From Pseudomaricurvus sp965656525 (GTDB lineage Bacteria > Pseudomonadota > Gammaproteobacteria > Pseudomonadales > Cellvibrionaceae), in the NCBI GenBank assembly GCA_965656525.1, contig CBFHKY010000011.1, forward strand, positions 1 through 64,000: 64,000 nt of DNA, read 5' to 3'. Below are positions 37,657 to 46,311 of the stretch, in pieces. Made by a program: the position numbers and the translations under genes. Every line of letters begins with the position of its first letter. The stretch's first letter is position 1. Under the pieces are notes generated by a model. That model did not search any database and had not been told where the DNA came from. It saw only the letters and a program-made list of their open reading frames with translations.

Positions 37657-39573
37657 ATGGGTCAGTACCGCCCTGCAAATTTCAGGATGACAGGTCTCGA
37701 TGCTTTAGCCGAACTGGAATCCACGCCTTACGATCAATTACAACTGCCACACAGCACTTACCAATTGTTTTGTGAGCTAGCCGATACCTATGAAGATCGC
37801 ACAGCGATGCAGTTTTTAGCTCAAGGCACTTTAGAAGAAGCGCCTTTTCGTTATAGCTATCGCGAGCTGCTGCAACGCATTACCCAAACAGCGAATGCTT
37901 TTTATGAACGTGGGGTTAACTCTACCGATACCGTCGGCATGCTGTTGCCCAACTTACCACAAACCGAGTTTGTCATCTGGGGGGGGGAAGCGGCCGGTAT
38001 ACTCAACCCCATAAACCCTTTGTTAGAAGTGGAGCACATTGCCTCGATTCTAAACGATACACAATGCTCGGTATTGGTGACTTTAGCGCCGTTCCCCGGC
38101 ACCGATCTGTGGCAGAAAGCCTTAGAAATCCAACAGCAGGTACCCACCTTAAGTACGATCCTTACCGTGGATATGGCGGCTTTTTTACCTGAGTCTATTA
38201 AGCTGACTATCGAGGCTGACCGTGGTGATTACCTAACTGATAGCATTCTCGACTTCGATGACTTTATCGGAGCACAACCGAACGACACACTCATCAGTCA
38301 ACGGTCTATTGAAGCAACCGATACAGCCTCTTACTTTCATACCGGCGGCACCACTGGCACCCCCAAGCTTGCCCCTCACACCCATGCCAATGAAGTCGCC
38401 TGTGCGTTTCAAATCAGCACGACTTGCGGCATGGACGAAAGCGATGTCATCCTGATTGGCTTACCGCTGTTTCATGTAAACGCAGTATTCACCAGCCTGT
38501 GTGCGTGGATGTGTGGTGGCGAGGTGTTATTGGCTGCACCACAGGGTTATCGCAACCCAACCATCATGCAAAACTTCTGGCCTCTGGTGGAGAAGTACCG
38601 GATCAGTATCTTCAGCGCAGTACCCACTATTCTGTCCGGGTTATTAAACAGCCCCACCGATGGACACGATCTATCATCACTTAAATTTGCCATATGTGGA
38701 GCGGCCCCTTTAGCCACACAGTTGGCTCGTCAGTTCGAAAGCAAAACCGGCTTAGTGTTAGTGGAAGGCTATGGGCAAACCGAAGGTACTTGCGCCAGTA
38801 CACTGAACCCACGCTTCGGCGATCGGTTTGTCGGCTCGGTAGGTCTGCGACTGCCGTACATGGGCATTCGTATTGTCGAAGTGGATGAAAAAACCGGTAT
38901 TGTCATCCGCGATTGCGATGTTAACGAGCCCGGAGTGATCGCCATCAACGGGCCGAATGTGTTCGACGGCTACAAACACGCCGAACAAAATAAAGGCCAA
39001 TGGGTTGAGCCCGGCTGGTTTAATACCGGCGATTTAGGCCGCATGGATAGCCGAGGATACCTGTGGCTTACTGGCCGCAGCAAAGACTTGATCATTCGTG
39101 GTGGCCACAACATTGACCCACAAATGATTGAAGAGGCCCTATTCCAACACGCTGCTGTCGCCGATGCCGCTGCGGTAGGCAAGCCCGACGCTCGCGTTGG
39201 AGAAATGCCGGTGTGTTACGTACAACTGAAAGCCGATACGAAGATCACTGAAAACGACCTACTGGCTTTCTGTGCCGACCATATTCCTGAGCGAGCGGCT
39301 ATTCCAAAACACATTCTATTTGTGGATGCCATGCCACTGACCGCCGTAGGTAAAATCTTTAAGCCCGAATTGCGCAATCGGATTACCGAACTCACCGTAC
39401 GTGAAGAATTAAACAACCTGAATCTGAGTGACAAAAACTTCAGCATTGCAGTGGCCATCGATAAGAAGCGAGGCCAAGCCGTCACCGTGACACTCACAAA
39501 CTCAGCCGATGTGGAACGCGTCACAGTGGCATTGGGACGTTACGCCTTCAAAAGTGAAGTCATTACTCCATAA
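37657..39573 (+). CDS. Acyl-CoA synthetase (AMP-forming)
   Basis: 638 aa, ANL superfamily. The phosphate loop reads HTGGTTGTPKLAPHTH, followed by GYGQTEG, TGDLGRMD and the A10 lysine in TAVGKIFKPEL, so adenylation and thioesterification residues are present. The 20-residue extension before the core and the extra C-terminal tail of about 75 residues are typical of a subgroup annotated simply as acyl-CoA synthetase. The substrate chain cannot be read from the sequence. Single gene between convergent and divergent neighbours. Confidence 0.87.
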   Translation: MGQYRPANFRMTGLDALAELESTPYDQLQLPHSTYQLFCELADTYEDRTAMQFLAQGTLEEAPFRYSYRELLQRITQTANAFYERGVNSTDTVGMLLPNLPQTEFVIWGGEAAGILNPINPLLEVEHIASILNDTQCSVLVTLAPFPGTDLWQKALEIQQQVPTLSTILTVDMAAFLPESIKLTIEADRGDYLTDSILDFDDFIGAQPNDTLISQRSIEATDTASYFHTGGTTGTPKLAPHTHANEVACAFQISTTCGMDESDVILIGLPLFHVNAVFTSLCAWMCGGEVLLAAPQGYRNPTIMQNFWPLVEKYRISIFSAVPTILSGLLNSPTDGHDLSSLKFAICGAAPLATQLARQFESKTGLVLVEGYGQTEGTCASTLNPRFGDRFVGSVGLRLPYMGIRIVEVDEKTGIVIRDCDVNEPGVIAINGPNVFDGYKHAEQNKGQWVEPGWFNTGDLGRMDSRGYLWLTGRSKDLIIRGGHNIDPQMIEEALFQHAAVADAAAVGKPDARVGEMPVCYVQLKADTKITENDLLAFCADHIPERAAIPKHILFVDAMPLTAVGKIFKPELRNRITELTVREELNNLNLSDKNFSIAVAIDKKRGQAVTVTLTNSADVERVTVALGRYAFKSEVITP

Positions 39574-39688
39574 ACGCCACCACTTCGCCGCTTAATCATA
39601 GCGTTTATGGCGCGAACGTTGCCAAGACACAGGTGAGGTGCCACGACAGCTATAAACAAACACTGAAAGTCAAACGAGCATTGACGCC

Positions 39689-40333
39689 TTAGGTCAGTGC
39701 TCGATCAGAAACGTATGGGTTTGTTAAACGCTCCTGCCCAAAAGTAGATGTAGGGCCGTGACCGGGAATAAATTGCACATCATTCCCCAATGGCCATAGC
39801 TGCTCACGAATGGACGCGATCAGTGTATTCAAATCCCCTCGGGGGAAATCCGTACGCCCGATAGAGCCTTGAAACAGCACATCGCCGACGATGGCAACTT
39901 TACTGGGCTGATGAAAGAAGATCACATGGCCCGGTGTGTGACCGGGGCAAAAACGTACCTGTAAGGTTTCTTTGCCCACATGAACCTCTTCACCCCCCTC
40001 TAGCCAGCGGTTGGGCACAAATGCTTCTGAAGGGGGAAACCCCATTTGCTGAGATTGTGCAGGCAGTTGGTCAATCCAAAAAGCATCTTCTTTACCAGGC
40101 CCTTCAATGGGTAAATCGTACTGTTTGGCAAGAGTAGCCACCGCACCAACGTGATCTAGGTGACCGTGTGTGACCAGAATTTTCTCTAGCGACAACCCCT
40201 GCTCCACAATCACTTTTTCAATGCGTTCCCAATCACCACCGGGGTCAACAACAGCCGCGCGGAGCGTTTCTTCGCACCACATCAACGTACAGTTTTGCTG
40301 AAACGGGGTCACTGGGATAACTTGAAACTTCAT
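39689..40333 (-). CDS. Metallo-beta-lactamase fold hydrolase, YcbL/glyoxalase II-like
   Basis: 214 aa. Zinc ligands in THGHLDHVG, the histidine in FCPGHTPGH, the aspartate in AIVGDVLFQGSIGR and FIPGHGPTS. This pattern is YcbL/type I glyoxalase II-like, so the enzyme probably splits S-lactoylglutathione or a related thioester. Single gene; the stop lies opposite the end of the acyl-CoA synthetase gene. Confidence 0.9.
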   Translation of the reverse strand: MKFQVIPVTPFQQNCTLMWCEETLRAAVVDPGGDWERIEKVIVEQGLSLEKILVTHGHLDHVGAVATLAKQYDLPIEGPGKEDAFWIDQLPAQSQQMGFPPSEAFVPNRWLEGGEEVHVGKETLQVRFCPGHTPGHVIFFHQPSKVAIVGDVLFQGSIGRTDFPRGDLNTLIASIREQLWPLGNDVQFIPGHGPTSTFGQERLTNPYVSDRALT

Positions 40334-40461
40334 TCGGGCGCCTCACTTTGGTTCTCGCTAAAACTGCTTGCGCAGATTTCAGCACATCAATAGGCGCTAA
40401 ATATACCACAGTGCCTTGGTAGTCTCATGGGTTTGCCCTGCCGTCTTGATCGCCCCAACGA

Positions 40462-40641
40462 TCAGCTACGCAACAAATACAACACCAACTGCAATACTGC
40501 CAGCAGCATCACTAATGGCATAATCCACCGCGCCAGCTTTTGAGTGGTTTCTGGATCTTTTGGTTGTCCGAATCGCCGTACCAACGGCACCATAATCAAC
40601 AGCGCCAATAGCAGTAATCCAAGAATCTTCAACAGCGTCAA
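40462..40641 (-). CDS. Small two-helix membrane protein
   Basis: 59 aa. Two predicted membrane helices (LLKILGLLLLALLIMVPLV and IMPLVMLLAVLQLVLYLL) flank a charged loop with KDPETTQKLARW. The TTG at 40641 is preferred because GAGGA lies 7 nt upstream; the longer frame begins at a GTG (40674). Unassigned, but the hydropathy pattern and the ribosome site favour a real gene. Confidence 0.62.
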   Translation of the reverse strand: MTLLKILGLLLLALLIMVPLVRRFGQPKDPETTQKLARWIMPLVMLLAVLQLVLYLLRS

Positions 40642-40734
40642 AACTTGTTCCTCATATCGATGTCTATAACCCACAGCAGCAAGTACGCTGCTGACACAAT
40701 AACTCTACAGCAAACCATTTAAAGGATGATACTC

Positions 40735-41097
40735 ATGAATCTATACAAAACTTTTGCCCCTGCGCTTTTCCTTGCAGCTCTACTGGCTGGTTGCAGCCAA
40801 GACTCATCCGATGCATCTTCCAATAATGACACTGCCGAAAAAACCTTAATGGAAAGCACTGAATCTTCCATGGAAGCGGCGAAAGAAAAAACCTTAGAAG
40901 CAACTGAAAAAGCCAAAGAGATGGCAAAAGACGCCGCCGAAGCCACCAAAGAAAGCTATAACAGCACCATGGACTCGGCTAAAGAAGCAGCCGCAGACGC
41001 TTCAGACTCTGCCGAAGAGACTCTAGAAGAATCGAAAGAAGCAATGAGCGAACAAAAAGAAGACATGAAAAAAGCTTGGGAAGACCTTAAGAAATAA
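40735..41097 (+). CDS. LEA-like lipoprotein
   Basis: 120 aa. Signal peptide ends in a lipobox (LAGC), then a strongly charged Ala/Glu/Lys helix that falls into about six 11-residue blocks (for example MEAAKEKTLEA, TEKAKEMAKDA, MDSAKEAAADA), a pattern of LEA-type protective helices and of periplasmic stress lipoproteins. ATG at 40735 follows AAGGA by 8 nt. No operon partner. A related design is found in the 85-aa lipoprotein at 46404. Confidence 0.8.
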   Translation: MNLYKTFAPALFLAALLAGCSQDSSDASSNNDTAEKTLMESTESSMEAAKEKTLEATEKAKEMAKDAAEATKESYNSTMDSAKEAAADASDSAEETLEESKEAMSEQKEDMKKAWEDLKK

Positions 41098-41111
41098 CAC
41101 TAACGGCTTTC

Positions 41112-41147
41112 GCGTGATGGCACGCTTTATTGGCTGTGCCATCACGC
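41112..41147. terminator. Convergent hairpin, 12-bp perfect stem
   Basis: gcgtgatggcac (41112-41123) pairs with gtgccatcacgc (41136-41147) around a 12-nt loop, between the converging LEA-like and beta-helix genes. No T-run on either strand, but stem strength suggests a bidirectional terminator. Confidence 0.6.
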
Positions 41148-41158
41148 CAGTGCTTATA

Positions 41159-42304
41159 CTAATTGACTAATGTGAATACAGGCGTAACCCATACTGGGCA
41201 GCCAGCGGGTTGAGCGACATACCCACTGCCGCTTTCCTGTCCAGTCTGAGCTTGGTAATCCATCAGTGAATCGTACTTCATGCCATCGCGCTCGTATTTC
41301 CCGCAGCCCTTAAATTCATTCTGATAGCTCATCACCACACTGCTGACGTAACTGTCCAGTCGAGTAAAGAATTTAAAGGTCCCTTCTAGCGTGTTGCTGT
41401 AGATGCTGGTGCCTAGATTGTCCTGCCACACAGCAATACCGGCAGCATGACTACCAATAATATTATTAGAAATGGTGACATTGGTTGGCACTCCACCACC
41501 GCCAGCCCCATTCACCTCGATGCCATTACCACCATTGTAATAAATTCTGTTATTCGTAATCTCGACAGTATTGGCGCTATACCCAGCATCCACCCAAATA
41601 CCAATCCCATGGGTCTGATTTGCCGCCACGGTGTTGTCAGTCACAACAACATTATCGCCTTCCATTCGGATACCCAAGTAAGCACTGCCAGTGATGGTGT
41701 TTTGCTCAATGTGATTTTCATCCCCCAGCACATACACACCATGATACCCAGCCGAGCTAGTACCGGTTGTGGTATGGCCGCTCCCGGCAATAGTATTACC
41801 TTGAACAAGGTGATCGTTACCACCTAGGAAAATGCCATTCCTTTCGCAGTCGATAATCTTATTATTCAAAAGACTAACGTCTTCCGTGGGGCCATCACTG
41901 GCCGTATGAGGCCTAAGGTGCAACCCGTCGCCGGTACAATTTATAAACGTTAGCCCATTGATCACAAGGTGAGAGTCGTCTTTATCTAAGTAAGCGCCGT
42001 GAGGGTAATCGGTGGGTTCAATCACTACCTCTTCGCCGGAGTAGTGTGTGATCGTCACCGGGTTACTACTGGCTCCGCCTTTAATGGGGTTGATGGCGTT
42101 ATGATAGGTGCCCCCACGCATGATAATGTCATCGCCTGCTTGCGCAACACCGGTGGCATAACGTAGCGTCGCAAAAGGGCTGGCGATAGCTCCACCACCC
42201 GTGGTATCCAAGCCATCTGTTGCCACATAATAAGTAGCCGATAGCGCATGTGTACTGCCTAAAGAAACCAACAAGAACATTAATGCGATGTGCTTTTCTT
42301 TCAT
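41159..42304 (-). CDS. Secreted right-handed parallel beta-helix protein
   Basis: 381 aa. The signal peptide MKEKHIALMFLLVSLGSTHALSA is followed by a Pel-type beta-helix: repeated coils of the kind SLLNNKIIDCERNGIFLGG, ENHIEQNTITGSAYLGIRM, VEITNNRIYYNGGNGIEV. The SPFATLRYATGVAQAGDDI start is the DUF1565-like cap. Such proteins are usually polysaccharide lyases or surface carbohydrate-binding proteins; I see no definite active site. AGGAGA precedes the ATG at 42304. A sigma-54 promoter match lies at 42522. Confidence 0.87.
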   Translation of the reverse strand: MKEKHIALMFLLVSLGSTHALSATYYVATDGLDTTGGGAIASPFATLRYATGVAQAGDDIIMRGGTYHNAINPIKGGASSNPVTITHYSGEEVVIEPTDYPHGAYLDKDDSHLVINGLTFINCTGDGLHLRPHTASDGPTEDVSLLNNKIIDCERNGIFLGGNDHLVQGNTIAGSGHTTTGTSSAGYHGVYVLGDENHIEQNTITGSAYLGIRMEGDNVVVTDNTVAANQTHGIGIWVDAGYSANTVEITNNRIYYNGGNGIEVNGAGGGGVPTNVTISNNIIGSHAAGIAVWQDNLGTSIYSNTLEGTFKFFTRLDSYVSSVVMSYQNEFKGCGKYERDGMKYDSLMDYQAQTGQESGSGYVAQPAGCPVWVTPVFTLVN

Positions 42305-42639
42305 GTTTTCTCCTGAAAATGGTTCTTCCCTACTCGTACTGACGGCCAACCAATTGACTTGCTTAAAAACAGACATTACCACTGAATAACGACCAGTCAG
42401 TGACGTATCATCGAATTTTGTGAACTGCACACCCATATACAGAGTACACGCGCTCAAAAAGGCACTCCATTCATCATGACAATAATAAAATAACAGCGTG
42501 AAGGTGCTACTTAAGTTGACTGCAGTATGAGTGCCTTGCGAATACTTAAGCTTTGCAAACCGCCGAGTCTTTCATAATACTGGGCCAACAATTTTGACAT
42601 TCACGCACCAACACTCACTGATCAAAAATAGTTTTACCC
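42305..42639. other. 335-bp intergenic region between beta-helix and HPP genes
   Basis: Divergent promoters for the two genes. It holds a perfect 9-bp inverted repeat, aaggcactc at 42459-42467 and gagtgcctt at 42529-42537. The second half overlaps the candidate sigma-54 site. Short frames here lack support. Confidence 0.5.
42522..42535 (-). promoter_or_regulatory. Candidate sigma-54 promoter for the beta-helix gene
   Basis: The minus strand reads GGCACTCATACTGC: invariant GG and GC with correct spacing, -24 GGCAC, -12 CTGC. The leader to the ATG would be about 200 nt, unusually long, so this is weaker than the other sites. Confidence 0.35.
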
Positions 42640-43551
42640 ATGAGCTTACAGAAAACATTACAGTGGCTCGGCATACAAAGCCCCGCCACCCATGCCGAAC
42701 AACTCACCGCAACACTGGGTGGCACACTCAGCCTGACCCTCGTCTCTTTCATCAGTTATCTTATGCTCGATGCTCAAGGCACTTTAGCGGTAGTGCCGTC
42801 TATGGGGGCTACCGCCGTCTTGCTGTTTGCTGTACCACACGGGCCTTTGTCGCAACCTTGGGCGCTATTTGCCGGACATCTTCTGTCGGCGGTAATCGGC
42901 GTAAGCTGTGCTCTATGGGTACCCAATACCGCGTTAGCGGCAGGCTTAGCCGTTGGCCTTGCCATTGGCGCTATGCATGTGTGTCGCTGCATACACCCGC
43001 CCGGTGGTGCAACAGCTCTGGCGGCCGTTATCGGCGGCGATGCTGTATCGCAGCTCGGCTACCTGTTTATCCTTACGCCCATTCTCCTGAACTGTGTGTT
43101 GATTTTTTCAGTCGCACTGATGTTTAATAATTTGTTTGCTTGGCGGCGTTATCCGATGGCGGCAATGCATTACAAACCATCCAATCGCCTTACCCTGCCC
43201 TTGCGCCCTGAACACTTTGAAAAAGCTCTTCAAGAAATGGATTCTGTCGTAGATGTGTCGACTACTCAGTTACAAGAGATTTATGAACAGGCCGAAAGCA
43301 TTCGCCAACAGGATGTTCTCGCTGCTTTTGAATTTGAAGCTGGTGGCGTATACAGTAACAATCGTCCTGGCGCTGACTGGGCGATTCGTAAAATTATTGA
43401 TTACGCCAGTCACCCCGACCCTCACAAAGCACTGATTATTTACCGAGTACTAGACGGCGCACAAAAAAATTCTACGGGGAGCTGTTCTCGTTCAGAGTTT
43501 GCTTCTTGGGCACAACAAAAGCTACAGCCAGCAAAACCTGCTGGCTCTTAA
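42640..43551 (+). CDS. HPP family membrane protein with C-terminal cytosolic domain
   Basis: 303 aa. Four predicted helices in the first 170 residues, with the family signature in CRCIHPPGGATALAA, then a soluble tail (about 190-300) rich in Gln/Glu. Related HPP proteins in plants and cyanobacteria carry nitrite across membranes; the bacterial substrate here is unknown. ATG at 42640. Followed by the MoxR/VWA pair after 27 bp, so it may share their transcript. Confidence 0.83.
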   Translation: MSLQKTLQWLGIQSPATHAEQLTATLGGTLSLTLVSFISYLMLDAQGTLAVVPSMGATAVLLFAVPHGPLSQPWALFAGHLLSAVIGVSCALWVPNTALAAGLAVGLAIGAMHVCRCIHPPGGATALAAVIGGDAVSQLGYLFILTPILLNCVLIFSVALMFNNLFAWRRYPMAAMHYKPSNRLTLPLRPEHFEKALQEMDSVVDVSTTQLQEIYEQAESIRQQDVLAAFEFEAGGVYSNNRPGADWAIRKIIDYASHPDPHKALIIYRVLDGAQKNSTGSCSRSEFASWAQQKLQPAKPAGS

Positions 43552-43578
43552 TGCGAGCTTTGTTTAAACACACTTTTT

Positions 43579-44571
43579 ATGGGTACCCTATTGACAACAT
43601 CAGCAGCGACACCAAACCAACGAATCCGTGAGCTATTGAACAACCCAGACCAAGTGCGCCAACGGTTTGAAGCTCTCGGCTACATCTGTAACGACGCCAT
43701 TGCCACCGCTGTATTTCTGGCGGCGCAACTGCAAAAACCCATTCTTATCGAAGGACCACCGGGTGTAGGTAAAACAGAATTGGCAAAGAAAACCGCTGAG
43801 TATTTATCCGCAGAACTGATTCGTTTGCAGTGTTACGAAGGTTTAGACGAAGCCAAAGCCCTGTATGAATGGAAGTACAGTAAACAGCTGCTTTATACCC
43901 AACTATTGAAAGAACAGCTTGGTGACGTACTAAAAGGTGCAAAAGGGTTGGATGAATCACTGGAACGCCTGCACCAGTACGGCGATATTTTTTACTCGGA
44001 ACATTTTCTCGAAGCACGGCCATTGCTGCAGGCTTTACAGGCCGAAGATAATGCTGTGCTTTTGATTGATGAAATCGATAAATCGGATCAGGAATTTGAA
44101 GCATTTCTGTTGGAAATGCTCAGCGACTATCAAGTCTCTATTCCTGAAATAGGCACGGTTCGCGCACAATCCAGACCCATTGTTATTCTTACCAGTAACA
44201 ACACACGTGAGCTGGGGGATGCATTGAAGCGCCGTTGTTTGCATCTGTACATCCCATTTCCAACGGCCGAGTTGGAGCAGAGAATCCTTGCATCTCAAGT
44301 ACCCGAACTGAATCAGCGACTGCGCCATGAAGTTGTAGCGTTTGTGGAAAAACTCAGAGAAATGGCGTTAAAAAAAGTTCCCGCTGTGAGCGAAAGCATC
44401 GACTGGGCGCGCGCTTTGGTGCTCTTGAATGTGCAGCAACTGGATAAACAATGGGTCAGCGATACATTGAATCTACTGCTTAAGTTTCAAGATGACATAG
44501 AGATGGTAGAACCGGAACTTCAGCAGCTGCTCAATGAGCTGCACCTGAAACCGCCGTCAGACAATGGATAA
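43579..44571 (+). CDS. MoxR-family AAA+ ATPase
   Basis: 330 aa. Walker A in GPPGVGKTELAKK, Walker B in AVLLIDEIDKSD, the sensor asparagine in ILTSNNTRE, and an arginine-containing lid with KRRCLHLYIPFP. MoxR proteins act as chaperones that load metal cofactors or activate partner enzymes, usually with a VWA-domain protein encoded next to them. That partner follows here with an 8-bp overlap. Confidence 0.93.
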   Translation: MGTLLTTSAATPNQRIRELLNNPDQVRQRFEALGYICNDAIATAVFLAAQLQKPILIEGPPGVGKTELAKKTAEYLSAELIRLQCYEGLDEAKALYEWKYSKQLLYTQLLKEQLGDVLKGAKGLDESLERLHQYGDIFYSEHFLEARPLLQALQAEDNAVLLIDEIDKSDQEFEAFLLEMLSDYQVSIPEIGTVRAQSRPIVILTSNNTRELGDALKRRCLHLYIPFPTAELEQRILASQVPELNQRLRHEVVAFVEKLREMALKKVPAVSESIDWARALVLLNVQQLDKQWVSDTLNLLLKFQDDIEMVEPELQQLLNELHLKPPSDNG

Positions 44572-45904
44572 GGTCATCGTCGATTTTATTCAAGCGTTGC
44601 GCCATCATGGACTGCCCGTGTCGCCGGCTGAGTCACTGGACGCCATGCATGCCGTTGCAGCGATTGGACTTGCCGACAAACAGCGCTTGAGAGTTGTATT
44701 GGGCCTAACGCTCGCCAAAACTCTAAGCCATCAAGGTCAGCTGAACGATCTTTTTGATCGTTTCTTTTCAAGCACTGACAATGAAAATCACAATAACGGT
44801 TGGCCCCCCAAAGCAGAACTGTCCGTATCCGATTCACACACGGGGATTATTCAATCCACTTTGGGCCAATGGCTGCACCAAAATGATCATTCACGACTGC
44901 ACCAAAAAATGCTGATCGCGGCTGAGCAAGCTGGTGCCCGCGACATGAGCATTTTTTTGCAAAAAAAAATGATAGCGAATCGCATTATTCTGGATATGGG
45001 TGACCGAGCGCTTCAGCGTGAAATTCAACAATGGGAAAGTCGCGGCTTATATTTACAAATGGCTTCAGAATTAAAAGCCAAACGTCAGCGGTGGATAGAC
45101 GACGTTCATAATTTCGTAGAACAGCAATTTCTACTGCACAGCAGTCAACACAGTGCGAGTCTCAGTGAGCGTAACCTACAAAAGATTAAGCTTTCTCACG
45201 TAGACGGCGTTCAACTCCAAAAAATGGAAAGGCTGGTTCACAAAGTGGCTAAAAAACTAGCTAGCCTGCACTCAAGGAAACGTAAAGTCAGCAAGCGTGG
45301 CCACTTGGACATGCGTAAAACCATTTCCGCTAATGCCGCTTTTGAAGGGTTGCTGATGCATACACGATGGAAGTCCACGCGGAAAGATCGTCCAAAACTG
45401 ATGGTTATTTGTGACATCAGTGGATCTGTGAGCATCTATGCACGATTCCTATTACTGTTTGTCTATGCACTTCAAGAGGCTCTGCCCAATGTACGCTCGT
45501 TTGTGTTCTCCAATCGACTCACCGAAATCTCTCAACAATTACAACAACAAGATGCCGCCAATGCTCTAAACAGCATTCTAGATAAATGGTCTGGCGGCTC
45601 TACCGACTATGGTCGCGCGTTAGAGGATTTCAGTGATATTGCTCTACACAAAGTGGACCATAATACTCAAATAATCATGTTGGGGGATGCCAGAAATAAT
45701 TACGATACTGGTCGCAGCGACATATGGAAAACTGCTTATACGAGAGCACAGCGAGTACTGTGGCTCAACCCAGAAGATCGCTCTCGCTGGAACACTGGCG
45801 ATTCGATCATGAAAGAATATGCGCCATTCTGCTCAGTGGTGGAAGCCTGCAAAAATCTTCAAGATATGGAGCGTATCTTTAGCCGGCTGCTGAAAAGCCG
45901 ATAG
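44564..45904 (+). CDS. VWA-domain protein (CoxE-like) partner of MoxR
   Basis: 446 aa. A helical N-terminal part (about 1-190), basic middle, then the CoxE-type VWA domain with the MIDAS motif in CDISGSVS and a second metal contact in WSGGSTDYGRAL; the C-terminal LWLNPEDRSRW is typical. Start overlaps the moxR gene by 8 bp, a near-universal pairing. The client enzyme is not encoded here. It ends just before a strong bidirectional terminator. Confidence 0.9.
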   Translation: MDKVIVDFIQALRHHGLPVSPAESLDAMHAVAAIGLADKQRLRVVLGLTLAKTLSHQGQLNDLFDRFFSSTDNENHNNGWPPKAELSVSDSHTGIIQSTLGQWLHQNDHSRLHQKMLIAAEQAGARDMSIFLQKKMIANRIILDMGDRALQREIQQWESRGLYLQMASELKAKRQRWIDDVHNFVEQQFLLHSSQHSASLSERNLQKIKLSHVDGVQLQKMERLVHKVAKKLASLHSRKRKVSKRGHLDMRKTISANAAFEGLLMHTRWKSTRKDRPKLMVICDISGSVSIYARFLLLFVYALQEALPNVRSFVFSNRLTEISQQLQQQDAANALNSILDKWSGGSTDYGRALEDFSDIALHKVDHNTQIIMLGDARNNYDTGRSDIWKTAYTRAQRVLWLNPEDRSRWNTGDSIMKEYAPFCSVVEACKNLQDMERIFSRLLKSR

Positions 45905-45913
45905 CTCAGGCAC

Positions 45914-45942
45914 AAAAAAGGGCTGTATCAACAACCCTTTTT
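45914..45942. terminator. Bidirectional terminator
   Basis: aaaaaaggg (45914-45922) faces ccctttttt-type bases (45935-45942) around a 12-nt loop, giving A- and T-runs on both strands. It separates the converging VWA and ferritin-like genes. Confidence 0.75.
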
Positions 45943-45964
45943 ATCCGGCATTTACTAGCCCGCA

Positions 45965-46252
45965 TTACTTATGAGCAATGGGTTTATCAGTAAATACATA
46001 GTCCTTTAACTCAGAGTCAAACTTTGCATCTTGCCGTCTGATCCACTCAATCATCATGGCCGCATGCTCTTTTTCTTCATCACGATTGTGTTCAAGAATG
46101 CGCTTTAACTCTTCATTTTTGCAAGCGTCTACACGCTGGTTGTACCAGTCCACAGCCTCGAGTTCTTCCATTAGAGAGGTAATCGCCCTGTGCATGTCTC
46201 TGGTTTCATCCGATAATTCACTGATAGGCTCGTGGTACCCTTCGTTAGACAT
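45965..46252 (-). CDS. Encapsulated-ferritin-type (EncFtn) protein, without encapsulin
   Basis: 95 aa. The sequence MEELEAVDWYNQRVDACKN and HNRDEEKEHAAMMIEW match the EncFtn family, whose members pair as a ferroxidase inside encapsulin shells. Metal-type residues are E30/E32 on the first helix and E60/H63 in E-K-E-H. The protein ends soon after YVFTDKPIAHK, with no extra encapsulin-targeting tail, and no encapsulin gene is in the window. So it is probably free in the cytoplasm. ATG at 46252 follows GGAGG by 8 nt. Confidence 0.87.
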   Translation of the reverse strand: MSNEGYHEPISELSDETRDMHRAITSLMEELEAVDWYNQRVDACKNEELKRILEHNRDEEKEHAAMMIEWIRRQDAKFDSELKDYVFTDKPIAHK

Positions 46253-46311
46253 AACTTCTTCCTCCAAAATAAATACATTAAGACAATCAGCGTTATTTCT
46301 GAAGCCTTTAT

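Noticed and set aside
40674..40693. cagcagc / gctgctg hairpin before the LEA-like gene
   Set aside because: No T-run and no gene ending nearby on the plus strand; could be chance in a short repeat.
42531..43127. 198-codon plus-strand frame overlapping the HPP gene
   Set aside because: Different frame of the HPP gene; the HPPGGATAL frame is clearly the coding one. High Arg/Cys content is typical of a shadow.
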